Below, piece by piece: positions 11,475 through 23,602 of a stretch of DNA of 64,000 bases. The position numbers were made by a program, and so were the translations under genes. This DNA is from Alviniconcha marisindica. Taxonomy: Eukaryota; Mollusca; Gastropoda; Provannidae. The first letter of the stretch is position 1, and every line of letters begins with the position of its first letter. The stretch lies in NCBI GenBank assembly GCA_018857735.1, contig JABMCL010001464.1, positions 154,501-218,500 on the forward strand, read 5' to 3'. The notes below the pieces were generated by a model. The model was not told the DNA's origin, made no database searches, and saw nothing but the letters and a program-made list of their open reading frames with translations.

Positions 11475-11985
11475 TGGCTTTCGTCAGTCCTCGTCTTTGT
11501 GTGCTGCTCTTTTTGTTTAGCCATTGCGGCTGGCATTCGTTAGTCTTAGTCTTTGCCTGCTGCTCTTTTTGTTTAGCCATTGCGGCTGGCATTCGTCAGT
11601 CTTCGTCTTTGTGTGCTGCTCTTTTTGTTTAGCCCTTGCGGCTGACATTCGTCAGTCTTCGTCTTTGTGTGCTGCTCTTTTTGTTTAGCCCTTGCGGCTG
11701 ACATTCGTCTGTCTTCGTCTTTGTGTGCTGCTCTTTTTGTCTAGCCATTGCGGCTGGCATTCGTCAGTCTTCGTCTTTGTGTGCTGCTCTTTTTATCTAG
11801 CCCTTGCGGCTGGCATTCGTCAGTCTTCGTCTTTGTGTGCTGCTCTTTTTGTTTAGCCCTTGCGGCTGACATTCGTCTGTCTTCGTCTTTGTGTGCTGCT
11901 CTTTTTGTTTAGCCGTTGCGGCTGGCATTCGTCAGTCTTCGTCTTTGTGTGCTGCTGCTTTAGTTTAGCCCTTGCGGTTGGCTGT
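11475..11985. repeat. 56-bp minisatellite, ~9 copies
   Basis: The unit runs from TTCGTCAGTCTTCGTCTTTG through GTGCTGCTCTTTTTGTTTAG to CCCTTGCGGCTGACA. Copies start near 11481, 11537, 11593, 11649 and so on, with very few differences. This indicates recent amplification. Confidence 0.9.
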
Positions 11986-12017
11986 TATCCCCTTACTGAG
12001 CCGCTTTACCTTTAACA

Positions 12018-12215
12018 ACAACAATAATAATAGTAATGGGTACTTAGAGCACCTAACCCCCACAGGCCCTGAAGCGGCGCTTACACAGTCTTTAAATGTA
12101 CAGGTTTTCAAGAGTCAATACACACAATAATAGTAATAATAATAAAGAGGATTTCTAGAGCGCCCATCTACCACACAAGGTGGCAGCACAGGGCACTTTA
12201 CAATAACACTAACCA
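12018..12215. repeat. short (AAT)n-tailed SINE-like fragments
   Basis: Two neighbouring fragments (about 12018-12118 and 12120-12215) with AAAGAGGATTTCTAGAGCGC and GGGCACTTTACAATAA. A near-identical piece is at 45893-45960. Confidence 0.6.
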
Positions 12216-12216
12216 C

Positions 12217-12512
<296 letters not shown>

Positions 12513-12514
<2 letters not shown>

Positions 12515-13050
12515 GACATCCCAGGGAAATGGGACTGTAAAAAAGGTCCCCCAAAAGAGAAAGGCCCCAAGGACGACCCAAAAGAACCGACAGCGGCAGA
12601 ATGACGGACAGAAACCATGGACCTATATCTACAGGTCCATGCAGAAACAGGAAGCCGGCACCAGACTGCCGGATTCCCACAAGAGAAAGAGCGCCGACCA
12701 CTGGACTCTGCTCGGAAGGATGGCACTTTGAACACCCGGATGTCTACAGAAGAGCGGAGCTGCCAAGACGGAGTGTACCTTTACGCAGCCGTCGCAAGAG
12801 CATCGCTACCCCGAAGTCCGTATGTAAATTTCGGTGTCTGCTTCATTGTGGTACAATCAATACCAGGGGTTTCAGTTCAGCGAGGACAGAGTTTATCTTA
12901 TGATCCGAAATAAGCTCCTGACGAGGGAGCCAGATGAGGCGTGATCATGTGTCGACCTTGACGAGGGAGGAAGATGCGGTCACCTCGCTCTTTTGAACTG
13001 CAAGGGTCGTGACCGTCACATTCACGCGTGCCGTCGGCCTGACGTGACGT
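12513..13050. other. moderately GC-rich unique sequence, no supported gene
   Basis: Several overlapping open frames of up to ~100 codons exist on both strands. None has splice signals or a recognisable motif, and they start directly at the end of a microsatellite. Confidence 0.4.
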
Positions 13051-13082
13051 GATGTCTTGTCGCCAACCTCGGCTCCGGAAGG

Positions 13083-13185
13083 AGATCCGGCTTTTTCCTC
13101 TCCGCACAGAGATCCGGCTTTTTCCTCTCCGCATACAGATCCGGCTTTTTCCTCTCCGCACAGAGATCCGGCTTTTTCCTCTCCC
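13083..13185. repeat. 27-bp minisatellite, ~4 copies
   Basis: Tandem copies of a unit with GATCCGGCTTTTTCCTCTCC followed by GCACAGA. The unit is a multiple of three, so open frames cross it on both strands. Confidence 0.85.
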
Positions 13186-13762
13186 TTGCACAGACCCTGG
13201 TGCAGATCGTCTCCGCACACTGCCCCAGGCACGAGAATGGCGGCCTGCACCTCGATCAGGTCCGACAGCGTAGGCCGAGGGTTGTACTTGAAGGCGGTCT
13301 GTACATCGGATTCCATGAAAGATTGCTCCCCTTGCGGCATCTGCCAGTTACAGCTGGAGGAACACCCCATGGCTGACGGGTACCTGACCGCAGCTCGCTG
13401 GCTCAGCAATGCCCGGTCTTTAACTCGTTGTCAGTGGCTCAGATTGTCCCTGTGATGCCTGTTCCATAAGCTGAGCGCCTTGAAAGCGGGAATAAATCAA
13501 ATCAAAAATGGTACCTGTGTGGCGCAAATCCATGAGTATTATGTTGTAAGTTCTATACACCTCACGTAATGTTATTGTAATAATATCCCTAAACATTCTC
13601 ATACACGCCCTTAAAACAATACACAGTTAAAGAATAACAACACTAATACAACACACACGTGCGCGCGCGCGCGTGGCGCTGGGAACACAGAGGGGACTTT
13701 AATTTCTTCATCTGAGGTACCCCACCGCAAGGGAGTATTACCTTGGATACAAGGCTACAGTG

Positions 13763-14115
13763 GTGGACGACGGAGATTAAAGCGGAAAAAAGGTGGACGA
13801 AGGAGATTAAAGCGGAAAAAAGGTGGACGCAGGAGATTAAAGGGGAAAAAAGATGAGGATAATAGTCAGCAAAATTTAGGCTAGGGCCCTACACGAAATG
13901 CAACAGCTGTATAACCGCGTTACTAAGCCTACAGGCCGACATCAACATGTAGTTCAAGCCTGCGTTCTGAGCGTTGGCTGGTGACGTCTTTATCCAGTTC
14001 TTTACGTCGGTTTTACTGCAGTGGTACCGACCACTCGCCTGGTGACGTCTTCTTTATCCAGTTCTTTACGTCGGTTTTACTGCAGTGGTACCGACCACTC
14101 GCCTGGTGACGTCTT
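13763..14115. repeat. two short tandem duplications
   Basis: At 13763-13850 a ~31-bp unit (GGTGGACGAAGGAGATTAAA plus GCGGAAAAAA) occurs three times. At about 13985-14112 a ~65-bp unit containing TTCTTTACGTCGGTTTTACT is duplicated almost perfectly. Confidence 0.8.
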
Positions 14116-14431
14116 CGTCCAGCGGTCTTTTCGTGCCACGCTGTTCACTTTTGTGTGGCGAAATGGCACAGACTTGCGTCACTGTAGAGTTCAGTTCAAA
14201 TTAGGTAGGTGGTTTTGCTTAATGTCCTCAGGTGTCAGTTGACATATTAGGGACAAGCTGTGACCAATGCCGAAGCATGGTTCAATAAAGCTTTACCTCC
14301 ACGGAAACCAGAAGGCTCGTTAGGACGGACAGCCCAGGACGGCCACCTCGACTCTCACACAGCTCCTGAACTGTGAAAGTTCAAATTCAAACTAAAGAAG
14401 CCTATATAGAAAAGATCACTGACCTACACTC

Positions 14432-14660
<229 letters not shown>

Positions 14661-15074
14661 TGCTTGCGTGCGTGTTTGTGCATGTGTCTTTAAATCTGTG
14701 ATACGTTAATAAATGTATGTCAAGTCAAAATGCTTTAATTATCCCTCAAGGGATCATTCGACTAACTGTTAAAGGCTCTTTCATTTAAGAGTGCACGTGT
14801 TCGGTAGGCTACAGGTGATGACCACACGCGTGCATTTAATCACTTCAGATAGCTTACCTGTGTCAGTGACATCGGATATAGGTTAGACATACGAGAACAT
14901 ACTAAGAAATAGCACCCGACTTTGTCACAAGGTGGTGAGAAAGAGGGTGGGAGAAAGAGATTAAATGATTGATCCAGTCAGTTACTCTTTCTCTCTCTCC
15001 ACCCCCCGTTTTTCTCTCAGCTCTCACTGTCTATCTTGGGAGGGGGGGGGGGGGGATAGGAAAGAGGGAAGGGG

Positions 15075-15123
<49 letters not shown>

Positions 15124-15725
15124 AATCTGTAATACTCGTGGTTAAAGATTGTAGGGCGGAGCCTAGTCTTACTATCTGTCCTTGCTAAAGCTACAACACA
15201 TAGATGCAAAGTATAGTGATACATGAGACATGGCAAAAGAACTGAAGCATATCCGACAAGTTCCACTTGCTAAAACTACAACACACGTGCCAATTAGAGT
15301 GATATATGCCGCAATGGCAAAAAGCAAATAAGCCATGTAAGAGGCCTACAAGTTCCCATTGCTGAAACTGCAGTATGGGCATAGTATAATGATACAGAAC
15401 AAACAAGAGAGAGAAGGATAATTGAACTGGAGATCTGATTTCACTTCTTCTCTTCCTTTAAACTACAGTTTATAATTAGCACTAAATGACTTTATTCCAT
15501 TCGTTATCGAGAGGAGCAAAAAGAACGATGAAAGAGAATGGTATAGACCAAGATGATAGCAGAAACACACGCAAGTTAAAAACAAGGGGAAAAATTTCAA
15601 GACAGAATTAGAAAAGGAACGCTGGATAGGTCGATAAAATTGTTTTTAACTGCCAGTCAAAGCGTGGATCAGGTTCTGGTTTAAAAAAGAAACGGAGTTG
15701 CTGGCCAAAAATGTTCTGATCAAGC
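14661..15725. other. no gene seen
   Basis: Mixed AT-rich sequence with a short G-run (15042-15055) and a (GA)n tract (about 15080-15120). A diverged ~100-base duplication covers 15185-15375 (phrases GCTAAA(G/A)CTACAACACA and GTTCC(A/C)(C/A)TTGCT). No coding evidence. Confidence 0.5.
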
Positions 15726-15726
15726 C

Positions 15727-15928
<202 letters not shown>

Positions 15929-16264
15929 CCCACATTTCTTTGATAACTAGTTTGAAAAAGAAAAAGCTGCACAAATACATACCTTGAGGAGACGGAACTC
16001 TAAACTCGGCTGACACCACGTGGCTACAGACCCTCGCCAAGACTGCCAGAGGTGGAAGCCGAACCACACATCTGGGTGACCACAGCGGAGGCAACAGCTA
16101 GCCTACCTGAAAACCCTCCTCTTTGCTCCATCGATTACTTGGACGAAGAAGAATACGCAGCGAGACGCACACTTTTAACTGATCAACGGGGAGATTTAGT
16201 GAACAGGAAAGGCCAGGGCTACAACGAGATGCTTATCTGAGGCGGAAAAACGCCCGTGACGCCA

Positions 16265-16415
<151 letters not shown>

Positions 16416-16494
16416 GTAACACGTTTTTGTCTGTCAATGTCACTAGTAAGCTTAATTAACACAGAACGATAGATGCTTCTCAGCTGGCTACCAT

Positions 16495-17345
16495 CTTTAT
16501 GTTCCCTCAGTTCTATATTGTTTCTTCGCCCCATGTTCCTGGCCCCAGCTCTATATTGCCTGAGTCCTATATAGTTTCTTAGCCCCATGTTCCCTCAGTG
16601 CTATATTTTTTCTTAGCCCCATGTTCCTGGCCCCAGCTCTATGTTCCCTCAGTGCTGTATTGTTTCTTAGCCCAATGTTCCTGGCCCCAGCAAAGATATG
16701 TTCCCTTTCTTAGCCCCATGTTCCTGGCCCCAGCTCTATATTGCCTGAGTCCTATATAGTTTCTTAGCCCCATGTTCCCTCAGTGCTATATTGTTTCTTA
16801 GCCCCATGTTCCTGGCCCCAGCTCTATGTTCCCTCAGTGCTGTATTGTTTCTTAGCCCCATGTTCCTGGCCCCAGCTCTATGTTCCCTCAGTCCTGTATT
16901 GTTTCTTAGCCCCATGTTCCTGGCCCCAGCTCTTTGTTTCCTCAGTTCTATGTTGTTTCTTAGCCCCATGTTCCACCAGCTCTATGTTTCCTCAGTCCTG
17001 TTGTTTCTTAGCTCCATGTTCCCTCGGCTCTATGTTCCCTCAGTCCTGTTGTTTCTTAGCCCAATGTTCCTGGCCCCAGCTATATGTTCCCTTTCTTAGC
17101 CCCATGTTCCTGGCCCCAGCTCTATGTTCCCTCAGTTCTATATTGTTTCTTAGCCCCATGTTCCTGGCCCCAGCTATATGTTTCATCAGTTCTATATAGT
17201 TTCTTAGTCCCTTGTTCCTGGCCCCAGCTCCATGTTCCCTCACGGTTCTATATTGTTTCTTAGCCCCATGTTCCTGGCCCCAGCTCTATGTTCCCTCAGT
17301 TCTATAATTATTGTTTCTTAGCCCCATGTTCCCCCAGCTCTATGT
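16495..17345. repeat. 54-bp minisatellite, ~15 ragged copies
   Basis: The unit contains TTCTTAGCCCCATGTTCCTG, then GCCCCAGCTCTATGTTCCCT and CAGT(G/C/T)CTATATTGT. Central copies are spaced exactly 54 bases (for example 16795 and 16849). Since 54 is divisible by three, open frames run through it on both strands. Confidence 0.9.
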
Positions 17346-17604
17346 TGGGAATCTGGGAGCATTCGACAATGAAGCAGACTTGAAGTAGCACCTTGAGGAA
17401 CATACAAACATTATTAACTCGGGCGAGAAACATACACACAAATCTGTAACCCCCAAACGGCAGCTGCCTCCCAATGAAACCAATATCATTTGTGAGAAAC
17501 ATACCGTAGCTATCTATCTCAATATACCAGGAAATAAGCAAAATAGGGCAATTGACTCCTTCAGTTTGAGACCGCGGCGTTTTTGTCGCTGCTCGTGTCC
17601 GGGC

Positions 17605-17885
17605 AGCCTATTTGCATAGCAAACTCCAAGCACTGGTTTACGACATCCTTCCTTCAACCACTGCCGTATTTAGTTACGCCATAGGGTCCAGAAAACTGTC
17701 AACTAACGAGCAGTTTTTTGTTGGTGCTCAAACAGTAGTAAGTTTGTTACAAACAACTGAAACAAAACAAGACGTGTCATTTATAGCCGCCAACAAAGTT
17801 TACACCAGCACAAATAAAACCACAATCGTTTCAATCGAGACGAACTCTTCTTTTTACCCGGGGTGGATGCGTCTCATGTTTACGT
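17605..17885. repeat. dispersed repeat R17, copy 1
   Basis: About 280 bases align at high identity with 44938-45195 (phrases CTCCAAGCACTGGTTTACGA, CATAGGGTCCAGAAAACT, GAGCAGTTTTTTGTTGGTGC, ACCCGGGGTGGATGCGTCTC). The first copy is open for 112 codons, but the second has indels that are not multiples of three. It is therefore more likely a non-coding mobile-element fragment than a gene. Confidence 0.75.
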
Positions 17886-17949
17886 GCGTTACTTTCCGAC
17901 CCGGGGAAAGCCAGCTGCAACATGATTGCGCTACACAATCTGTTTATTA

Positions 17950-18518
17950 AATCTTAACGTCTGTGAAACAAACAGACGTCGGTGAAGATGCGGTGCAGTA
18001 CAGGTTTTCCATTGACAGATAGAAAAGGTTGTGTTCGGGTGACTGACCGCCAGCATCATTGTATGTTGCTATGCGAAAGAATACGAATCAATACTTTGGT
18101 TGAGGCTCTTTCGTTAAGACCTCCCCATCCCAACCCCTCCAGCATCCCCGTCGTCCTGAGCAGATGACTGACTCTATCTCCCCAGTGCTATTCCCTCATG
18201 CGCGAAGAGAGGATGTAAAGAAGAAGAAGAAAAGATTGAGTCCATCCCACTAAAGAAAAGACTGAGTCTACCCCCAATACCTTGTAAAATAAAGTTTATT
18301 CATTCATTCTTTCAGTCCTTCTCTTTCTGTGTGTGTTTGTCTCTGACTCTTGTCTGTCTCTCTCGTTTGTTGTTGTAATTGTTGCTGTTGTCCCCCCCCC
18401 CCCCCCCCCCAATCCCGCATTCTCTAGCTCTTTCTCTGCTTCTCTTTGTCTGCCTGTCTCTTTGTCTATATCATGATCGAGTCATTTCCTTGATGATCGG
18501 GGTAGCCAAAATATACAT

Positions 18519-18569
<51 letters not shown>

Positions 18570-20440
18570 CTTGTCTATAAAGACTCTCAAAGTTCGTGGA
18601 AAATCTTGACGAGCTGTAGACATACTCAGAATTAAGGTCCTGAGTCTGGCTGTCCAATTTTTTGTTTGTTTTTTGTTGTTGAAATTATTGGAAAGAACGT
18701 CCTCTCCATTGTCAGGCACTGAGATTTTGTCACTACAATGGCGCCGTTTCCGTGGAAACTGGTCTCCATTAGGTCTTATAGGCCTATATGTTACCCCCGG
18801 GGGGTCTAGCGAAGATTATCGACGTCACATTCCTTGTTCTTGGGCGGTATGCGACCTACCGTCTCCTAACAAAACTGTTATACTGAAATCAATATTCACA
18901 AATCGTCGGTGGCGTAGCCTCTACCTTGGCTTTCAGATGTTCAAAATGGCAATTGAATTCATGTTTGTTTATGACACCATTATGTTGAGGATAACAATGG
19001 GCCTGACTAGTTTACCGCGAAATAAACAAGACGGTCGAGTTGTAACGTTTTGTCGTAGCCAGCGAGTCTTGACGTGCAGGCCGCAACGACAAAACCTACA
19101 CAACGTGTGTTTCTTGTTTCGCAGTACACCTCGAAGGGTGTTAAATAACAAGAAAAATCATCAGACGGAATTAGTCCCATGTTAGATACACCCATTGTCA
19201 AATGTATCTCTTTTTTTTTGTCTTTATATTAACACGGACAAACATTGAAGAGACATCAACACTTACTCGCTTAGCCAACGGCCTGCGCTTCAAAATCAAC
19301 AACAAACAAAAAAAAAAACAAAAACACAACAAAAAACAAGCGCGAAGAAGAGAAAACTTCAATATTACTGTTTTATGCGGCGCTTTAGCTTCAATATTAT
19401 TCATATACATTTTTTGTTGTTGATGCTAGCACAGCATAAAGCAATATCGAAATTTCTTCTTCAAAGTTCGTCTAACGCATAAAATTGAACCGCCAAAACA
19501 TCTACTTTAGTAGCCTTGTGATATGATTGTCGTATCTATTCAATTTTTATTGTAGAATTGAACTCATTTTTGTGGAGTGGAATGTGAAATTGTACAGCCG
19601 ACTCAAGAGCGATAACAGCCTGACTCGTGACAATCTGAGCAGACGACACTGCGGAGCACGTGACTGTGCAGTGCACCTACGTGCCAGTCGAAGTTGTGTT
19701 TACGTGTTATTTGAACGTGTAGTTGGTTATCAAATATCATTAACAAGATGCTAACGGACTGAACGTTGCGACGGCCAGAAATCAGTAGATTGCGGGTTTG
19801 TACAATGTTGTCGTCACCGACATGTTCGCGAGTTAGTGAGCGCGTTCTTGTTTCCGCGATGAAACTTTCCACATAACTCCGGGCAGCCAGAAGACTGTCT
19901 TCAGTCTTCAAATAGAGCGGTCGAACTGTCACTGCTGACAAATTATTCGGCCTCTAGATATATGCATACACAACACAACACAACACAACACCACACACAC
20001 CGAGGGAAGAGGAACGACAGATTGTAGTGTTGCTGTCGAAGGTGTGACAAATCGTGAACCTCTGAGTGAACCTTTTGTTTCTGGTGACAATACGTGTCGC
20101 AGGAGGACTTGTTTAGACCGCTGCCTTGATGTTCACAGGTGGTTTCCTGCAAGCTCACCTGTTATTTGCCCAGTGCTCTGATAACTCGATCCAATTCGCT
20201 CGACTTTTTACATGCATGCACATACGAATATGCAAGTCCATGGTTACAAGGCTGTAGAAGCGACGGAACGTGTGATTTTTTAAGCTGCCTTTGCAGCATA
20301 CCCCCCCCCCCCCCACCATCATCCCCCATTCCTTCCCTCGCTGATCACCCCCACTCCTTCCGCCATTTACCTGTACGTCATACCTCTTTAACCTCAATAC
20401 TGTATGAGTGAAAAGCGCAAGAAGCTTCAATGCCAGATCA
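17950..20440. other. no supported gene
   Basis: Contains a 20-base C-run (about 18392-18411), a (GA)n tract (about 18521-18567), poly-A-rich DNA at 19300-19340 and a short (CAACA)n-type tract near 19975-20000. Several 60-170 codon frames on both strands overlap each other, with no splice pairs or recognisable motifs. Confidence 0.45.
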
Positions 20441-20464
20441 ATAGTCGACGGGTCATCGGCCGCT

Positions 20465-20785
20465 TTGTGCTGGCCCTGCCGGCAACCAAACTGTACGTCA
20501 GCCTATGAATGCCCCTGCTGGCAACCAAACTACGTCATCCTATGATGCCCCTACTGGCAACCAAACTGTACGTCAACCTATGATGATGGCCCTGCCGGCA
20601 ACCAAACTGTACGTCAGCCTATGATGCCCCTACTGGCAACCAAACTGTACGTCAGCCTATGATGGCCCTGCCGGCAACCAAACTGTAAGTCAGCCTATGA
20701 TGCCCCTACTGGCAACCAAACTGTACGTCAGCCTATGATGGCCCTATCGGCAACCAAACTGTACGTCATCCTATGGGTGGCCCTC
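20465..20785. repeat. ~38-bp minisatellite with alternating variants, ~9 copies
   Basis: Units share GGCAACCAAACTGTACGTCA followed by (G/T)CCTATGATG. Two spacer types, GGCCCTGCC and CCCCTACT, mostly alternate, so the effective higher-order unit is a ~75-bp dimer. Confidence 0.85.
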
Positions 20786-21024
20786 TATGCCTGCGTGTCA
20801 GATGGCAGAGTCGCTCAAAGAGTTGCAGGTGCGGTGTACAATGACATTATCTAGTCAACGGACATGCAGCAAAGGCCGTGCTGTTCCAGATACTGACCGT
20901 GCGTTGTTGACCTTTGGGAATAAAGATTGTAACGTGGAACAGTTTGTGATCTTCTCCTAAGCGCGGTGGATTTTTGTTGTTGTTGTGGCCGTGATTTAAT
21001 ATAGTTTCTGCAGTAACAGTTACT

Positions 21025-21200
21025 GGCGAACACACACACACACACACGCTGACATACACACACTACAGTTACGTATACACTACACAACACACACACATAC
21101 ATACACACACTCTGACATATACTACAGTTACGTATACAACACACACACACACACCACTCTTAACACACACTGGTTGACGTACGCACGCGTGCCCCCCCCC
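21025..21200. repeat. CA-rich tract with a duplicated ~60-bp unit
   Basis: Interrupted (CA)n blocks separated by two copies of (C/T)TACAGTTACGTATACA and CTGACATA. A C-run follows at 21191-21202. Confidence 0.8.
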
Positions 21201-21421
21201 CCCTCCCCCACACATGAATACACACACATAGGCCTTATGCACAAAGGTAGCCGAAGTATGAAAGCAATAAGAATCTAAGTGCCTGTACTTTAATGCAATG
21301 CACGCACGTGTGTGTTTGCGTGCGTGCATGCGTGTTTGTGTATGTATGTATGTATGTATGTATTTTGGTGACTCAGAGAAAGAGAGAGAGAACATCAAAA
21401 ACCACTGACTTTGAAATACCC

Positions 21422-21427
21422 TTTATT
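21422..21427 (-). promoter_or_regulatory. candidate poly(A) signal of the TEX47-like gene
   Basis: AATAAA on the minus strand, about 550 bases after the predicted stop at 21973. The sequence between would be a plausible 3' UTR. There is no direct evidence of cleavage here. Confidence 0.4.
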
Positions 21428-21972
21428 CTTCAACAAAATAAGGGCTGATCAATACAATGCTGTATAATCATGTACATGTATGCAAGTTCAATATTTCTGA
21501 GCAGTGTTCACATAACATTTCTTTGTCTACAATGACATGTGGTCTCACTGTTTAGGACTTGCTGGTGGCGGAGATGAAAAATTCATGGTGGCGGAGGCGA
21601 AAAATTCAGACACTTCAACACTGTTCTACTACTGTACTAGACAGCAGCCCTCCCTATATCTACTTACAATATACACATGCAAAAATCAAATTTTCCTAGT
21701 CTAAAAATGTTTTTCTGAAAGAAAGAAAAAAGAGAAAAAAAAGAGACATAACCCCCTCCCTCCCAAAGCAAAATTCTGACCCCCGTCCCAAAGACAGACA
21801 TATCAGTGCCTGACAGCAAGATCTGCATCCTTCCCCTCCCTTCCAATTTCTTGTTCACAGTTACAGACACAGACTTGTATCACAGATGACTGAGAAGATA
21901 TTCAGTTACACCATTAACAGAACAGGACGTGTGGACGGACTTTATGGAAAACAGGAAACAACAATATTGGTG

Positions 21973-22016
21973 TCAATTGTATGGGAACAACCGTGTTGGT
22001 AGAGGCCACACGAGAT
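21973..22016 (-). CDS. TEX47: TEX47-like terminal coding exon
   Basis: Acceptor TTCTGTTTTCAG. The phase-1 join gives [14 protein letters not shown] then TGA at 21973-21975. Confidence 0.65.
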
Positions 22017-22200
22017 CTGAAAACAGAAAAAGGTGGCATGATTGGTCACTAATTGCACTCTAAACATATAAACAGATACACTGTGTATCACACATTTAGA
22101 CACAAAAACAGTCACATGTACACGCATTCATGTATGCATGCAAAGTTTTTTTGTATGGAAGTTTTTTTATGTGCCATATAAAAAAAATCATTTATTCAAT

Positions 22201-22238
<38 letters not shown>

Positions 22239-23557
22239 CCCAACCCCACCCATGAACAAAGTGAGAACCATGAGAAGTATTAACACAGAAACACATGCAC
22301 AGAGAGGAGAGATGACAAGCATGGGGGAGGAGGTGGGTAGTGAGACAGTTGCACACACCTCCAGCCACAGACAGAAAATATAAGAGATGCAGATAAAGAG
22401 ATTTCTCAGATAAAGATGAGCACTGACCACTGTCCAGCGTGACGTCAAAGGGCTGTTCGTAGCTGCGGACGTATTCCTGAGGGGTCATGATGCAGGGGTC
22501 ATTGTCCTCCAGTAGAAAGTGCACCACAGCTGAACACAATCAAACAAGTAGTCATCACCGCCAGGGTGCAAGTTGAGATGTAACTCAGCTTACAAAATGG
22601 ATCTTTATCAGTGCCAGGATAAAAGTAAGGAAAGTAAAAACAAAAAACAACATTAAAGCAGGCAGATGTCAGCACCAGAGTACAAAATGTTAGGACAGAA
22701 AACAACACACAAAAACAGACCAACATCAATGCAGGCAGACATCATTGTCGGAGTACAAGAAGTTAGGACAGAAAACAACACACAAAAACAGACATCAAAG
22801 TAGGCAGACATCAGCAAGGTTGCTGGGAAAGAAAACAGCACACAAAACAGGCAGACATCAATGTCAGAGGACAGCAAAATGGGGCAGGAAAACAACACAT
22901 AAAATAGGCAGATACTGACGTCAGTGTACAAGTACACAAAACAGGCAGACACGCACTTTGGGAGAAAGATGAACAGAGTACGTTTGAAGAAAGAATGGCC
23001 TATAAACAATGGAGGGGGGGGGGGGGGGGGGGGGGGGGGGAGTATACAATAGAAGAGAGAGAGGGAGTTCTTGGAGTTTAACATCCAATCAGCCTTATGC
23101 ATGAGGACAAACCACACTTTCAAAATTCTATTCTTTTACACCAGTTAGTCAGCAAATCACATGTAAAGGATTGCTCAGACAGTGAGAGAGGGAGGGAGGG
23201 AGACGCTTTGATGGTTTATTGTCTTTGGCTTAAAATAGCCCTTTCGACAAGGGGAGATAAAATAAATCAGTTTTAGCTTCAACACACATGCACCGACAAG
23301 CTAAAATAAATATGCCAAATAATTAAAAAATAACAATTTACAAGTACACATACCCATACCGATACGCGACTCGTAAGTTAGCTTCAGCTCTCACTCCTAA
23401 TATAGTCACACTTAAACACACACACACACACTGTTCAACACGCGCGCGGCTACACATACAAACATGCACGCACGCACGCACGCGCATGAACTGACGCACG
23501 TAAGCACGCACACACACACGCGCACACGCACGCACTCACGCACACACACACACACAC

Positions 23558-23602
<45 letters not shown>

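Noticed and set aside
11475..11985. CRISPR-like direct repeats
   Set aside because: Head-to-tail tandem repeats without unique spacers in a eukaryotic genome; the same applies to the other arrays.
12513..13455. Several 70-150 codon frames on both strands
   Set aside because: GC-rich segment with a 27-bp repeat whose unit is a multiple of three; no homology or splice evidence.
16052..16240. 62-codon frame with an acceptor-like CAG just upstream and non-repetitive composition
   Set aside because: No donor/partner exon, no recognisable motif, and it sits between microsatellites; cannot be supported as a gene.
17612..17950. 112-codon open frame
   Set aside because: It lies in a dispersed repeat whose second copy (44938-45195) has frame-breaking indels.
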